DNA from: Anaerococcus hydrogenalis DSM 7454
GTDB taxonomy: Bacteria; Bacillota; Clostridia; Tissierellales; Peptoniphilaceae
Direction of reading: 5' to 3'
DNA length: 64,000 nt
Assembly (NCBI RefSeq): GCF_000173355.1
Contig: NZ_ABXA01000012.1
Span: forward strand, 26,510-90,509
The first letter of the stretch is position 1. Each line of letters opens with the position of its first letter. The notes below the pieces were generated by a model. It saw only the letters and a program-made list of their open reading frames with translations, was not told the origin of the DNA and did not search any database. This document shows, piece after piece, positions 36,284-45,625 of the stretch. The position numbers were made by a program, and so were the translations under genes.

Positions 36284-36334
36284 TGTATTAAATTAATCCA
36301 AAAATAAAATTTAGCCTTTAGCAAATAAAAAAAG

Positions 36335-36602
36335 AGATCTCTCTACATGCGCTCTGCACGATAAATCGGGATAAACAACCGAACTCAACGGTTATTTATC
36401 TAGTCGAGATGGGTTATTATTGTACTTATTTATTGGCTAAAGTTTAAATTATTAAATATAAAAAAATCAAAAGTAAATCCGTATATATCGAGTAAAGTAA
36501 GTGGAGCAATCCCATGAATAAAATTAATACAAAATAGAACCTAAACTTTAGTAACTAAAGTAAATATAATCAAACCCCATCTCGAGCCTGTCGAGAGATC
36601 TC
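36335..36602. repeat. palindromic element E14 with nested module A in left arm
   Basis: The left arm loop contains module A in inverse orientation (CGATAAATCGGG, ATAAACAACCGAA, CGGTTATTTAT). A decayed arm (ATATATCGAGTAAAG..) lies near 36485-36515, and a clean right arm CCCCATCTCGAGCC .. GAGATCTC ends it. It may be two elements that have merged. Confidence 0.75.
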
Positions 36603-36654
36603 TGTATTAAATTAATCCAAAAATAAATTTAGCTTTTAGCAAAGAAAAATGAAA

Positions 36655-36840
36655 GAGATCTCTCCATGCGCTTCGCTTAGTCGAGATGGGTAATTGCCTT
36701 ATGTATGTAAAAGCTAAAGTTAAATTTTTAAAAGATTTAGGAAATATTTTTAAAGAAGTTTTAAAATCAAAATAAAAATAATTCTTTAGTATTAAAAATA
36801 AGACAAAGATACACCCATCTCGAGCTTGTCGAGAGATCTC
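36655..36840. repeat. palindromic element E15
   Basis: A complete copy. The left arm loop is CATGCGCTTCGCTTAG, itself able to form a small hairpin, and the right arm loop is CTT. Confidence 0.85.
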
Positions 36841-36895
36841 TGTATAAAATAAATCAAAAAATACAACTTAGCCTTTAGCAAAAAAACAATGAAGA

Positions 36896-36936
36896 TTTTT
36901 CACACATTCCATTTATTTTCGTTTAGCCGAGATGGC
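36896..36936. repeat. degenerate left arm E16
   Basis: TTTTTCACACATTCC .. TTTAGCCGAGATGGCTT keeps the shape of the E10/E15 left arm but has lost GAGATCTC. Confidence 0.45.
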
Positions 36937-36990
36937 TTATTTTTATTTAGTAATTAAATCAACCTCCATTGCATTTTTAGCCCCTTAGAG

Positions 36991-37122
36991 TATAATTTTT
37001 GACAAGAAGTAATATTACTTTTGTAAATCTAATAAAGTTGAACTTTTGTTTAATCCCGGACTTATTATCATATACCTTTTTCAGGTTCTTCTTTATTTTA
37101 CCCAGCTTTTGCTGGGTTTTTT
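36991..37122 (+). ncRNA. candidate small RNA or attenuated leader upstream of hemA
   Basis: TATAAT (36991-36996) and TTGACA (36999-37004) mark promoter sequence. A transcript of about 90 nt would end at the strong terminator CCCAGCTTTTGCTGGGTTTTTT (37101-37122). A second TATAAT (37141-37146) lies after the terminator, 30 bp from hemA, so the first RNA can stand alone. AAAGTTGAACTTTT inside can form a hairpin. No known riboswitch class was recognised. Confidence 0.45.
37100..37122 (+). terminator. terminator upstream of hemA
   Basis: CCCAGC TTTT GCTGGG followed by six T. Confidence 0.88.
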
Positions 37123-37175
37123 ATTTTATTTTTTAAATAGTATAATGTTAGTAGTAATTAGTAAGGGGGAAGATT

Positions 37176-38402
37176 TTGTTTTTTTATTCGTTTGGTCTAA
37201 ATCACCATAAAGCAGGAATTGATATTCGTGAAAAAGTGCATTTTAAGGATTCTGATATTATTGATGCAAGTGAGATTTTGGAAAATGAAGGTTTTGATGA
37301 AGTTGTAATTCTTTCAACTTGTAATAGGTCAGAAATTTTTGCCTTGACTAGTGAGGACAAATTTTCGGATGATTTTTTTGTGAAATTTTTTGAAAATTAT
37401 TTTTCTCTTGATGGTCTTTCTTCTTTTATTTTTATAAAAAAAGATTTGGATGCCATTAACCATCTTTTTTCTTTAACTTGTGGTCTCGATTCTTTGATTG
37501 TGGGGGAAGATCAAATTCTAGGTCAGGTAAGCGATGCTTATGAAACAAGTCTTAGCCTTGGTTTTTGTAAAAAAATCTTATCAGAGGCCCTAAAAAGAGC
37601 TATCAATCTTTCAAAAAATATCAAATCAGATTCAAATATTTCCCACATACCACTTTCACTTCCTTATATAGCCGTAAAAAAAGCCCAAGAGCTTGATGAT
37701 TTATCAAATAAAAAAGCCCTTGTGGTTGGTATTGGAAATATTGGGAAGCTTTGTATAGAAAATTTGATGGAAACGGGAGCTGATATTTATATTTCAAATT
37801 GGAATATGGATAAGTCCATAAAAATACAAAAGGAATACGAAAATATAAATATCATTTCCTATGAAAAAATCCAAGAAAACCTTGGAGATATGGATTTTGT
37901 TTTCTCAGCAACAGCCTCACCCCACCTTGTTTTGAAAAAAGAACATTTTATAAATATAAATAAGGAGATAAATATTTTCGACCTTGCCCTTCCAAGAGAC
38001 TGCGATCCTGAAATTTCCAAAATTTCTAATGTCAACCTTTTGGATATCGATTCTATAAAGGATATTTCAAGGAAAAATCTTGATAAAAGAAGACAAATTT
38101 TACAGTCCTATAGGGGAGATATTGATAAAAAATCCAAGGAATTTTATAAGTGGATGAAGGAAGTTAAAATTGACTATATTTTAAAAGATTTAAATGACAG
38201 GTGTGATGATTTGGCTGATAAGACCATGGATTATATTTTTAGAAAGACTGATATGACAGGTTCTCAAAAAAAGAAGGTCGACAAGGCAGTAAGAAATGCC
38301 CTAAAAAAAATCGCTCGTGACCCTGTTTTAACTTTTAAGGAAAATCACGGGGAAGATTTTGATAAAACTTTAAAAATTTTGACAAAGGTGTATAAAAAAT
38401 GA
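37176..38402 (+). CDS. hemA: glutamyl-tRNA reductase
   Basis: The first step of C5 tetrapyrrole synthesis, reducing Glu-tRNA to glutamate-1-semialdehyde. The 408 residues include LNHHKAGIDIREKV, the catalytic STCNRSEIF with Cys near residue 48, HLFSLTCGLDSLIVGEDQIL and an NADPH domain (VVGIGNIGKLC). The start is a TTG at 37176, supported by GGGGGA six bases upstream and by alignment of FFYSFGLNHHKA to the family start. It overlaps the next gene as ATGA and leads an operon through hemL. Confidence 0.94.
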   Translation: MFFYSFGLNHHKAGIDIREKVHFKDSDIIDASEILENEGFDEVVILSTCNRSEIFALTSEDKFSDDFFVKFFENYFSLDGLSSFIFIKKDLDAINHLFSLTCGLDSLIVGEDQILGQVSDAYETSLSLGFCKKILSEALKRAINLSKNIKSDSNISHIPLSLPYIAVKKAQELDDLSNKKALVVGIGNIGKLCIENLMETGADIYISNWNMDKSIKIQKEYENINIISYEKIQENLGDMDFVFSATASPHLVLKKEHFININKEINIFDLALPRDCDPEISKISNVNLLDIDSIKDISRKNLDKRRQILQSYRGDIDKKSKEFYKWMKEVKIDYILKDLNDRCDDLADKTMDYIFRKTDMTGSQKKKVDKAVRNALKKIARDPVLTFKENHGEDFDKTLKILTKVYKK

Positions 38403-38992
38403 GATATTTTCCAATTTCTATAGATTCAAAAGATAAGATTTGCCTCTTTCTAGGGGGAGGAAAGATAGCAAAAAGAAAAATTAAATCTCTCCTAAAGGGA
38501 GATTTTTCCTTCCTTATTTATGCCAAGGAAATAGATAAGGAAGTGATGGAGCTTTGTAAGGAAAATCCCCAAAGAATAAAGATTATTGAAAAAGATATTG
38601 ATGAAAATTTTGTTTTTCCACCCTGTGACTTTTTGTTTTTGGCAACAGGAAATAGGAATTTAAATAAAATTTTGAGAAAAAAAGCCAAAAATTTGGGCCT
38701 TAGGACCTTGGACTTGTCCGATTCTTTGGGAAGTGACTTTTATTTGAGAAAAAACATTTCCAATGAGTTTGTAGACATTTCCATATCAAGTAATGGCCAA
38801 GTTCCAATTTTTTCTTCTCTTATAGGAGATGATTTGGAAAAATATTTAGAAAGCCTTGATATGGATAAGATAAAATTGATGGTGGAAATTCGTGATAAAT
38901 TAAGAAAAAACGGAATTTATAATAAGGCTCTTTTGTTAGACCTTTATAAGGAAGATAAACAATTTTTGAAAAAATATTTGGAGAAGATTTGA
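38399..38992 (+). CDS. precorrin-2 dehydrogenase (siroheme synthase N-terminal type)
   Basis: A 197-residue NAD-dependent dehydrogenase that oxidises precorrin-2 to sirohydrochlorin, and in some homologues also inserts iron. MRYFPISIDSKDKICLFLGGG is the usual opening with a Rossmann loop GGGKIAKRKIKSLL, followed by FLFLATGNRNLN and the SSNGQVPIFSSLI segment shared with CysG-N/MET8. It sits between hemA and hemC. Its presence, with no hemE-hemH genes, points the pathway to siroheme rather than haem. Confidence 0.88.
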   Translation: MRYFPISIDSKDKICLFLGGGKIAKRKIKSLLKGDFSFLIYAKEIDKEVMELCKENPQRIKIIEKDIDENFVFPPCDFLFLATGNRNLNKILRKKAKNLGLRTLDLSDSLGSDFYLRKNISNEFVDISISSNGQVPIFSSLIGDDLEKYLESLDMDKIKLMVEIRDKLRKNGIYNKALLLDLYKEDKQFLKKYLEKI

Positions 38993-41330
38993 TGATAAAA
39001 ATAGGAAGCAGAGCTAGCAAACTTGCCTTGATTCAGGCAAATATGGTAAAGGATATTTTAGAAAAAGAAGGTCTTGAAGCCCAAATAGTAGAAATTTCTA
39101 CCAAGGGTGACAGGATCAGGGATAGAAAAATTGACCAACTTAACTCTAAGGGAGTTTTTGTAAGAGAAATTGAAGAAAAACTTTTGGATAAAACAATTGA
39201 TATTGCAGTTCATTCTTTAAAAGATATGCCTTCACAAATTGATGATAGATTGATTTTCACCCCACCTTTAAAGGGGGAAGATCCTAGGGATTGTTTTGTT
39301 GGAAAAGATGTTTTTAAAAAAATGGATGATTTGAACAATGCCCTTGTTGGAACTGGATCAAATAGGAGAGTTTGCCAGGGGAAAAATCATTTTTCAAATA
39401 TAAAATTTAAGGCAATCAGGGGAAATGTTGAAACAAGGATAAAAAAAGTCCAAAGTGAAAATCTTGATGGGGTTATCCTCGCAAAATCTGGCCTAATAAG
39501 GGCAGGTCTTGATGGAGAAATCAACTTTGACCTTGATCCTCATATTTTTACTCCGTCACCTTGCCAGGGGATTTTGGGCATAGAAATTAGAAAAGAAGAT
39601 AAAAAATTATTTGAAATTTTTAAGAAAAATTCTGATGAGAAAACTCTTTTTAGAATGGAAACAGAAAGGGCCTTTCAAAAGGAATTGGGAGCAGATTGTT
39701 CGACTCCTATGGGAATTTTTACAGAAATTGATCATGATAAAATTACCCTAACGGGGTCTATGGCCTTTGACAAGGATGATAGGATAAATTATGAAAGAGT
39801 TTCAGGAAATATTTCTGAAAGAATTCATCTTGCCCAAAAATTGGCAAGAACTTTAAAGAAAAAATCCTACAAAAAAAATAATCCTTGCAGGAGCAGGAAT
39901 TGGTTCAAAAAACAATATAACTCTTGCAGTAAAAAAAGCCCTCGATGAGGCTGATGTAATAATTTACGATAGGCTTTTAAACCAAGAAATTCTTGACCCA
40001 TACAGAAACAAGGACTTGTATTATGTGGGAAAATCTATGGGAGACCATGTTTTAAGTCAAGATGATATAAATAAATTAATGGTTGATAAGGCAAAAACTG
40101 GAAAAAAAGTTGTTAGATTAAAGGGGGGAGATCCTTATGTTTTTGGAAGAGGATCTGAGGAGGCTCTTTTTATAAAAGAAAATGGCTTGGAATTTGAAAC
40201 TTTGCCAGGCCTTACATCTGGAATAGTTTGTTTAAATACAGCTGGGATTCCAGCAAGCCACAGAAATATGGCAACATCAATTTCCTTTATCACAGGCCAT
40301 AGGTCAGAAAATCAAAATGAAGATTTCAAAAAATATGCCAAACTTCCGGGAACCCTAGTTTTTTATATGGGCCTTAAAAATCTTCCAAATATTATAAAAG
40401 ATTTGATAGCTGGAGGAATAAAAAAAGATAAAAAAATTGCCATAATTTCAAATGGGTCAAGTCCCAAACAAAAAGTTTATACCTCAACTGTAGAAAAAGT
40501 GTTGGAAGAAATTGACCTAGAAAAAATAAAAAGACCTGCCATAATTGTGGTATCTGATACAGTTGGACTTAGGGAATATTTAAACTATTTTGAAAATAAA
40601 AATTTTGGAAAAAAAATAGCTCTCACACGTGATTATGAATCAACAATAAAGGATAAGGAAAAATTAGAGGACCTGGGCTTTGATGTAAAAATTGTTCCAA
40701 CAATAAAAATATTAGAAAAAAATACTGACCTATTAGAAGAAAAATTCAAAGATTTCTCCTATGATTATTTGGTATTTACATCCAAAAATGCTGTAAAAAT
40801 ATTTTTCGATAAATTAATAGAAAATCATGATATAAGAGATATAGGAAAAGTTAAAATTGCAGCAATAGGAGAAAAACCAAAAAGAAATAGAAAAATATAA
40901 TTTGAAAGTCCATATTGTCCCAAGAAATTTTGTCGGTGAAAATCTACTTGACCAAATGGCAAAATATGTCAAAAAAGGTGATAAAATATTTTTCCCTCAC
41001 TCAAACCTATCAAGGAAAAAAATCATAGAAGGCCTTGGCAAGATGGGAGACTTGGATGAAATTGAAATTTATGACAATATAAGGGCAGAAAAAGAAGATA
41101 TTGATCTTGATTTTGATGGGGTGGTTTTCACTTCATCATCTTGCGTAAATAATTTTGTAGAAATTTATGGCAAAGAGCCACTAAAAAATACAAAAATATA
41201 TTCAATAGGTCAAATTACCAGCCAAACAATAAAAAATTATGGACTAGAAGTGTACAAAGAATCCAAAAAACAAAGCGTAGATTCTTTGATAGAAAGGATA
41301 GTAGAAGATTATGAGAATGAGAAGAATTAG
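38992..41330 (+). CDS. hemC-cobA-hemD: hydroxymethylbilane synthase / uroporphyrinogen-III methyltransferase / uroporphyrinogen-III synthase (apparent HemC-CobA-HemD fusion), frameshifted
   Basis: Three domains follow one another with no start codon between them. HemC (residues 1-290) has KIGSRASKLALIQANMV, VHSLKDMPSQ and the dipyrromethane Cys in ELGADCSTPMG. CobA (about 293-535) opens KKIILAGAGIGSKNNITLAV, with VVRLKGGDPYVFGRG and ATSISFITGH. HemD (about 540-778) opens GKKIALTRDY and includes DYLVFTSKNAVKIFF. Two breaks, at eight A near 39871-39878 and five A near 40872-40876, each need one A removed to give 778 residues. CobA-HemD fusions are common in clostridia; joining to HemC is unusual. 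If the breaks are real, there are three separate, partly start-less pieces. Confidence 0.75.
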
Positions 41331-42276
41331 AGAAAACAAAGTTTTAAGACAAATGACCAAAGAAACTAGCCTTGAAATTTCTGATTTTATTTACCCACTT
41401 TTTGTAGTAGAAGGGGAAGGTATAAAAAAAGAAATTCCTTCAATGCCAGATTGCTACCATTTTTCCTTGGATAAATTAGAAGATGAGATAAATGAGATTG
41501 TAGATTTAGGAATAAAGGCAGTAATTTTATTTGGAATTCCAAACAAAAAAGATGACCACGGGTCTGAAGCTTATGCAGAAGATGGAATTATCCAAAAAGC
41601 TGTTAGAAAAATAAAAGAAATAAATAAAGACTTGTTGGTAATAACAGATGTTTGTATGTGCGAATACACAGACCACGGCCATTGTGGAATTTTAGACCAC
41701 GAAGGACACGTTTTAAATGACGAAACTGTTTCCTATATTGCAAAAATTGCCCTATCCCACGCCAAGGCAGGTGCAGATATAATTGCCCCATCAGACATGA
41801 TGGATTTTAGGATAAAGGCAATTAGAAAAATTCTTGATGAAAATAACTTTAAAAATATTCCAATAATGGCATATTCTGCAAAATACGCATCAAATTTCTA
41901 CGGACCATTTAGGGACGCAGCCGACTCTGCCCCATCATTTGGCGATAGAAAATCCTACCAAATGGATTACCATAATTCAAACGAGGCTATGAGAGAAATT
42001 GACCTTGACCTTGAAGAAGATGCTGACTTTATAATTGTAAAACCAGCCCTATCATTTTTGGATATAATCCAAAGGACAAAAGATAATTTTAACACAAATA
42101 TTGTTGCCTACAATGTTAGTGGGGAATATTCCATGGTAAAAAATGCTATAAAAATGGGCCTTGTAAATGAAGAAATAATTTATGAAATTTTAATTTCAAT
42201 AAAAAGAGCCGGAGCAAAATTAATAATTACTTACCACGCAAAAGAAATGGCAAAAAAATTGAGAGGAGAGAAATAA
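41311..42276 (+). CDS. hemB: delta-aminolevulinic acid dehydratase
   Basis: Porphobilinogen synthase, condensing two ALA molecules. The 321 residues carry LFVVEGEGIKKEIPSMP, the zinc-type cysteine cluster DVCMCEYTDHGHCGI near residue 113, the Schiff-base lysines in MAYSAKYASNFYGPFR and IIVKPALSFLD. It overlaps the hemD end by 20 bp; an ATG two codons later is also possible. The cysteine cluster indicates zinc dependence. Confidence 0.95.
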   Translation: MRMRRIRENKVLRQMTKETSLEISDFIYPLFVVEGEGIKKEIPSMPDCYHFSLDKLEDEINEIVDLGIKAVILFGIPNKKDDHGSEAYAEDGIIQKAVRKIKEINKDLLVITDVCMCEYTDHGHCGILDHEGHVLNDETVSYIAKIALSHAKAGADIIAPSDMMDFRIKAIRKILDENNFKNIPIMAYSAKYASNFYGPFRDAADSAPSFGDRKSYQMDYHNSNEAMREIDLDLEEDADFIIVKPALSFLDIIQRTKDNFNTNIVAYNVSGEYSMVKNAIKMGLVNEEIIYEILISIKRAGAKLIITYHAKEMAKKLRGEK

Positions 42277-43532
42277 TGAGTCTTTTTGATCAAGCGAAAA
42301 AATATATACCAGGTGGAGTAAACTCACCAGTTAGGGCCTTTGGAGCAGTTGGTGGCAACCCACTTTTTGCAAAATATGGAAAAGGATCAACCATAGTTGA
42401 TGAAAACGATGATGCCTATATAGATTTTATTTCCTCATGGGGACCAATGATTTTGGGCCATGGCAAAAAAGAATTAATTGAAAAAGCAAAGGGATACTTG
42501 GAAGAAGGACTTACCTTTGGCCTTCCTACAAAAGTAGAAATCGAAATGGCAAAATTTTTGGCAGAGGCTTTCGATACAGACATGATAAGAATGGTAAATT
42601 CTGGAACAGAAGCCACCATGTCAGCCATAAGATGTGCAAGAGGATTTACCAAAAAAGATAAAATAATAAAATTTGAAGGATGTTATCACGGCCACTCTGA
42701 TGGACTTTTGGTAAAATCAGGATCAGGAGCCTTGACCTTTAACGTAGCAACATCTGCAGGAGTTCCAAAAGAAGTAATAAAAGACACCCTAGTTTGTAAA
42801 TATAACGACATAGAATCAGTCAAAAAAACCCTAGCAGAAAACGAAGGCCAAGTAGCTGCAGTAATTCTTGAACCAATAGCAGGAAACATGGGAGTTGTTC
42901 CAATAGATTTGGAATTTGTAAAAGAGCTTAGAAAAATTACCCAAGAAAAAAATATAGTATTAATATTTGACGAAGTAATCACAGCCTTCAGATTAAAATT
43001 TGGATCAATTTCTACAGAATTTGGAGTAAAGCCAGATATGTTTTGCTTTGGAAAAATTGTAGGAGGGGGAATGCCAGTAGGAGGCTTTGGTGGAAGACGA
43101 GAAATAATGGAAGTCTTATCACCAATAGGTCCAGTTTATCAAGCAGGAACCCTATCAGGATCCCCATTTATAATGAAAATGGGACTAGACGTTTTGACAA
43201 TATTAAAAGAAAATCCAGATATCTATCAAAGGCTTGAAAAATATGCAAAAATGCTAGAAGAAGGCTTCAAAGATAACCTAAAACAAACAGGAGTGGATGG
43301 ATTTGTAACAAGGTATAAATCAATGATGTCAATATTTTTTGGAGAATTTGACCAAATAAGATCATACGATGACGTCCAAAAAGCAGACCTTGAAGCTTAT
43401 TCAAAATATTTCAATTACATGAAAGAGAAAAAAATCCTCCTACCACCAGCCCAATTCGAAGCAATGTTCATGTCCGATGCCTTGGATGATGATATAATAA
43501 ACTACACAATAGAACAAAATAAAAAGCCCTAG
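42276..43532 (+). CDS. hemL: glutamate-1-semialdehyde 2,1-aminomutase
   Basis: A PLP enzyme of 418 residues giving 5-aminolevulinate. PGGVNSPVRAFGAVGG, MVNSGTEATMSAIR, FEGCYHGHSDG and the lysine segment CFGKIVGGGMPVGGFGG near residue 260 are diagnostic. GGAGAG precedes the ATG, which shares a base with the hemB stop. It ends the operon and is followed by a hairpin terminator. Confidence 0.95.
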   Translation: MSLFDQAKKYIPGGVNSPVRAFGAVGGNPLFAKYGKGSTIVDENDDAYIDFISSWGPMILGHGKKELIEKAKGYLEEGLTFGLPTKVEIEMAKFLAEAFDTDMIRMVNSGTEATMSAIRCARGFTKKDKIIKFEGCYHGHSDGLLVKSGSGALTFNVATSAGVPKEVIKDTLVCKYNDIESVKKTLAENEGQVAAVILEPIAGNMGVVPIDLEFVKELRKITQEKNIVLIFDEVITAFRLKFGSISTEFGVKPDMFCFGKIVGGGMPVGGFGGRREIMEVLSPIGPVYQAGTLSGSPFIMKMGLDVLTILKENPDIYQRLEKYAKMLEEGFKDNLKQTGVDGFVTRYKSMMSIFFGEFDQIRSYDDVQKADLEAYSKYFNYMKEKKILLPPAQFEAMFMSDALDDDIINYTIEQNKKP

Positions 43533-43562
43533 AATATATTAAAAAACAAAATAAGATAAGAA

Positions 43563-43605
43563 AAGCCCATCTTAAAAATAAAAATCAAGATGGGTTAATT
43601 TTTAT
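43563..43605 (+). terminator. terminator after hemL built from repeat-like arms
   Basis: GCCCATCTT and AAGATGGGTT form the stem around A/T-rich sequence, followed by AATTTTT. The stem sequence equals the inner arm ends (ACCCATCT / AGATGGGT) of the palindromic elements, so it may be a collapsed element. Confidence 0.65.
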
Positions 43606-43710
43606 AGATATATATATAATTAATCTTATATTTTAATAAAAGAATTTTAAAAATTAGTTGAGTATATAGAAATCAAAAAGCCTTTAGCAATAAAGTTAAT
43701 ACAATCAAGT

Positions 43711-43738
43711 ACCATCTCGAGCCTAGTCGAGAGATCTC
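43711..43738. repeat. solitary right arm E17
   Basis: ACCATCTCGAGCCTAGTCGA then GAGATCTC; CTTTAGCAATAAAG precedes it. Confidence 0.75.
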
Positions 43739-43790
43739 TGTATTAAATTAATCCAAAAATAAAACTCAACCTTTAGCAAAGACAAAAAAA

Positions 43791-44025
43791 GAGATCTCAC
43801 CGTGCACTCCACTACGTTACGCACGATAAATCGGGATAAACAACCGAACTCAACGGTTATTTATCTAGTCGAGATGGGTAATTGGGATAATTACTTAATG
43901 GCTAAAGTTTGCCTTATTAAAATAATTAGAAAAAATCAAATAAAATTAAAATCAAAAATCCTTTAGCAATAAAGTTAATACAATCAAGTACCATCTCGAC
44001 CGAACAAAGTGAGTGGAGAGATCTC
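43791..44025. repeat. palindromic element E18 with nested module A in left arm
   Basis: The left arm loop carries module A (CACGATAAATCGGG, ATAAACAACCG, CGGTTATTTATC) in the same inverse orientation as E14. The right arm is of the CGACCGAACAAAG type. The stretch TTAATACAATCAAGTACCAT before the right arm repeats that before E17, so E17 and E18 are partly duplicated. It ends about 45 bp before the pepC stop. Confidence 0.85.
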
Positions 44026-44069
44026 ATGAATTAAATTAATATAAAATAAAACTCAACCTTTAGGCAAAC

Positions 44070-45390
44070 CTACCTAACATTTCTAAGCATCTTATACATA
44101 GGGTCAAATTCGTCGTAATAAATTTTTTCCTTATCAAAGGCTTCCATTACTTTTTTTGTCAAAAATTTCTTGTCTATTATCAACTCAAAGGTATTTTCCC
44201 TAAACCACTCATCAGTCATAGAAAAATATCCATCCTTGCCGTCATCTTCGCCCCAGGAGTTTTCTATCTTCCAGAATTTAACCTCTTTACCTTTTTTATC
44301 AAAACCAGTCAAATTCATAGCGTGACATGCTGTAGAATATCTTGAATTAATTCTTTCTTCCTTGGTCATTTTTGGGAAATTTACAAAAGTTTGGTCAAAA
44401 TTAAATAAATTTTCATCCAAAACTCCACTTTCTCTGTCTTCGTTTATATCCACATCACAGGCAAACCACATAGTCTCATTATTTTTTATAGATTTTTGGG
44501 CGAATCTACTCATGGTATCCATATCCACATTAATTCCAACAAGGTCATCAAGGTCTACAGCATTTTTTTGCCATCTTATCAACCAAAATCCTATTGTAAG
44601 GGTGTCTTGGATCATTTAATAACTTAACTTTTCCATCAAAAAAATCACCCACATACTTATCAAAAAATGACTTTGGTGTCATATTTTCTTCAATGTGATA
44701 CTTGTCATCCTTGTCGTAATATTTAAAATCAAAATTATCTACAGGTTTTCCTATAGATTTTGCAAAAATATTATAGGCATAAGAAAGGCCCTCTTTTCTC
44801 AAATTTTCTATTTCCTTCTCATCATCAGTCGCCCTAATTTCCATGGCGATTTTTTTGAGGGCATTTTCCAAAACATAAAACATAAATTGAGATTGATCGG
44901 TATGGTAAAGTTCACCCATGGCATTTTTTGGGACAATCCCATATTTTTTTATCAAATAATAGAAAAATTCAAAATATCCCCCGTCTTCAGGAGTAGAATA
45001 AAAAACATCCTCAACTTTTCTGTCTTTAATATCCAAATTTTTTGTATCAATAACCCTTTGCAAAAACAAATTTGCCTTTTCCATATTGTCATAAAAATAC
45101 AAAAAAGACTCAGATAGCTCAAATTTTTCCATATTAAGTTTTTTGGCAATATGCATCCTAACCATATTTAGCCCTGCAAACATCCAACACCTACCAGTCT
45201 TTTTTTGGTTGGTAACATCCTTAGTTTCAACTTCATTAGAAAAAATAAAATCGTGCCTATTAATAATATTTCTATCAAGGGAGGCCTCCCTTATTCCCAT
45301 ATTAGAAATGGCATTTTCAATCACCTTATTTTTTTGGTCTTTATCATAAATTTTTTCCAATTGGTAAAAAATTTTCTTATCTAAATTCAT
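44070..45390 (-). CDS. pepC: aminopeptidase C / bleomycin hydrolase, frameshifted
   Basis: A C1B cysteine peptidase of 439 residues after correction. The catalytic Cys is in QKKTGRCWMFAGLNM, His in STACHAMNLTG and Asn in KIENSWGEDDGKDGYF. NDPRHPYNRILVDKM also fits the family. The frame breaks in seven A of the coding strand (44572-44566); six restore MAKNAVDLDDLVG. The start at 45390 has AGGTGA six bases upstream; a longer start at 45414 has none. It probably forms a hexameric cytoplasmic ring that trims peptides, adding to PepF and the M29 enzyme. Confidence 0.88.
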
Positions 45391-45545
45391 AAAATCACCT
45401 CTTTTAATTATCAACTATACTTTATCAGTTTTTTTCATAAATAAAAGTTAAATATTAGGAAAAAGTTTTTTTGGTTAGAAATAAATTGATTTTTCAAAAA
45501 GTATTAGTAAACTTTTAAATTTCAATGACTAATCCTTACAATTTA

Positions 45546-45574
45546 TTGACAAAAGTTACAGATTAGTATATCCT
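45546..45574 (+). promoter_or_regulatory. promoter of the surface-polysaccharide locus
   Basis: TTGACA and TATCCT are exactly 17 bp apart, about 50 bp before the LCP gene, which leads a long unidirectional run of genes. Confidence 0.6.
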
Positions 45575-45625
45575 TATCTAAGAATTAAGTATAAATTGTG
45601 TATAAAAGGAGAATTTTTTAAAATC

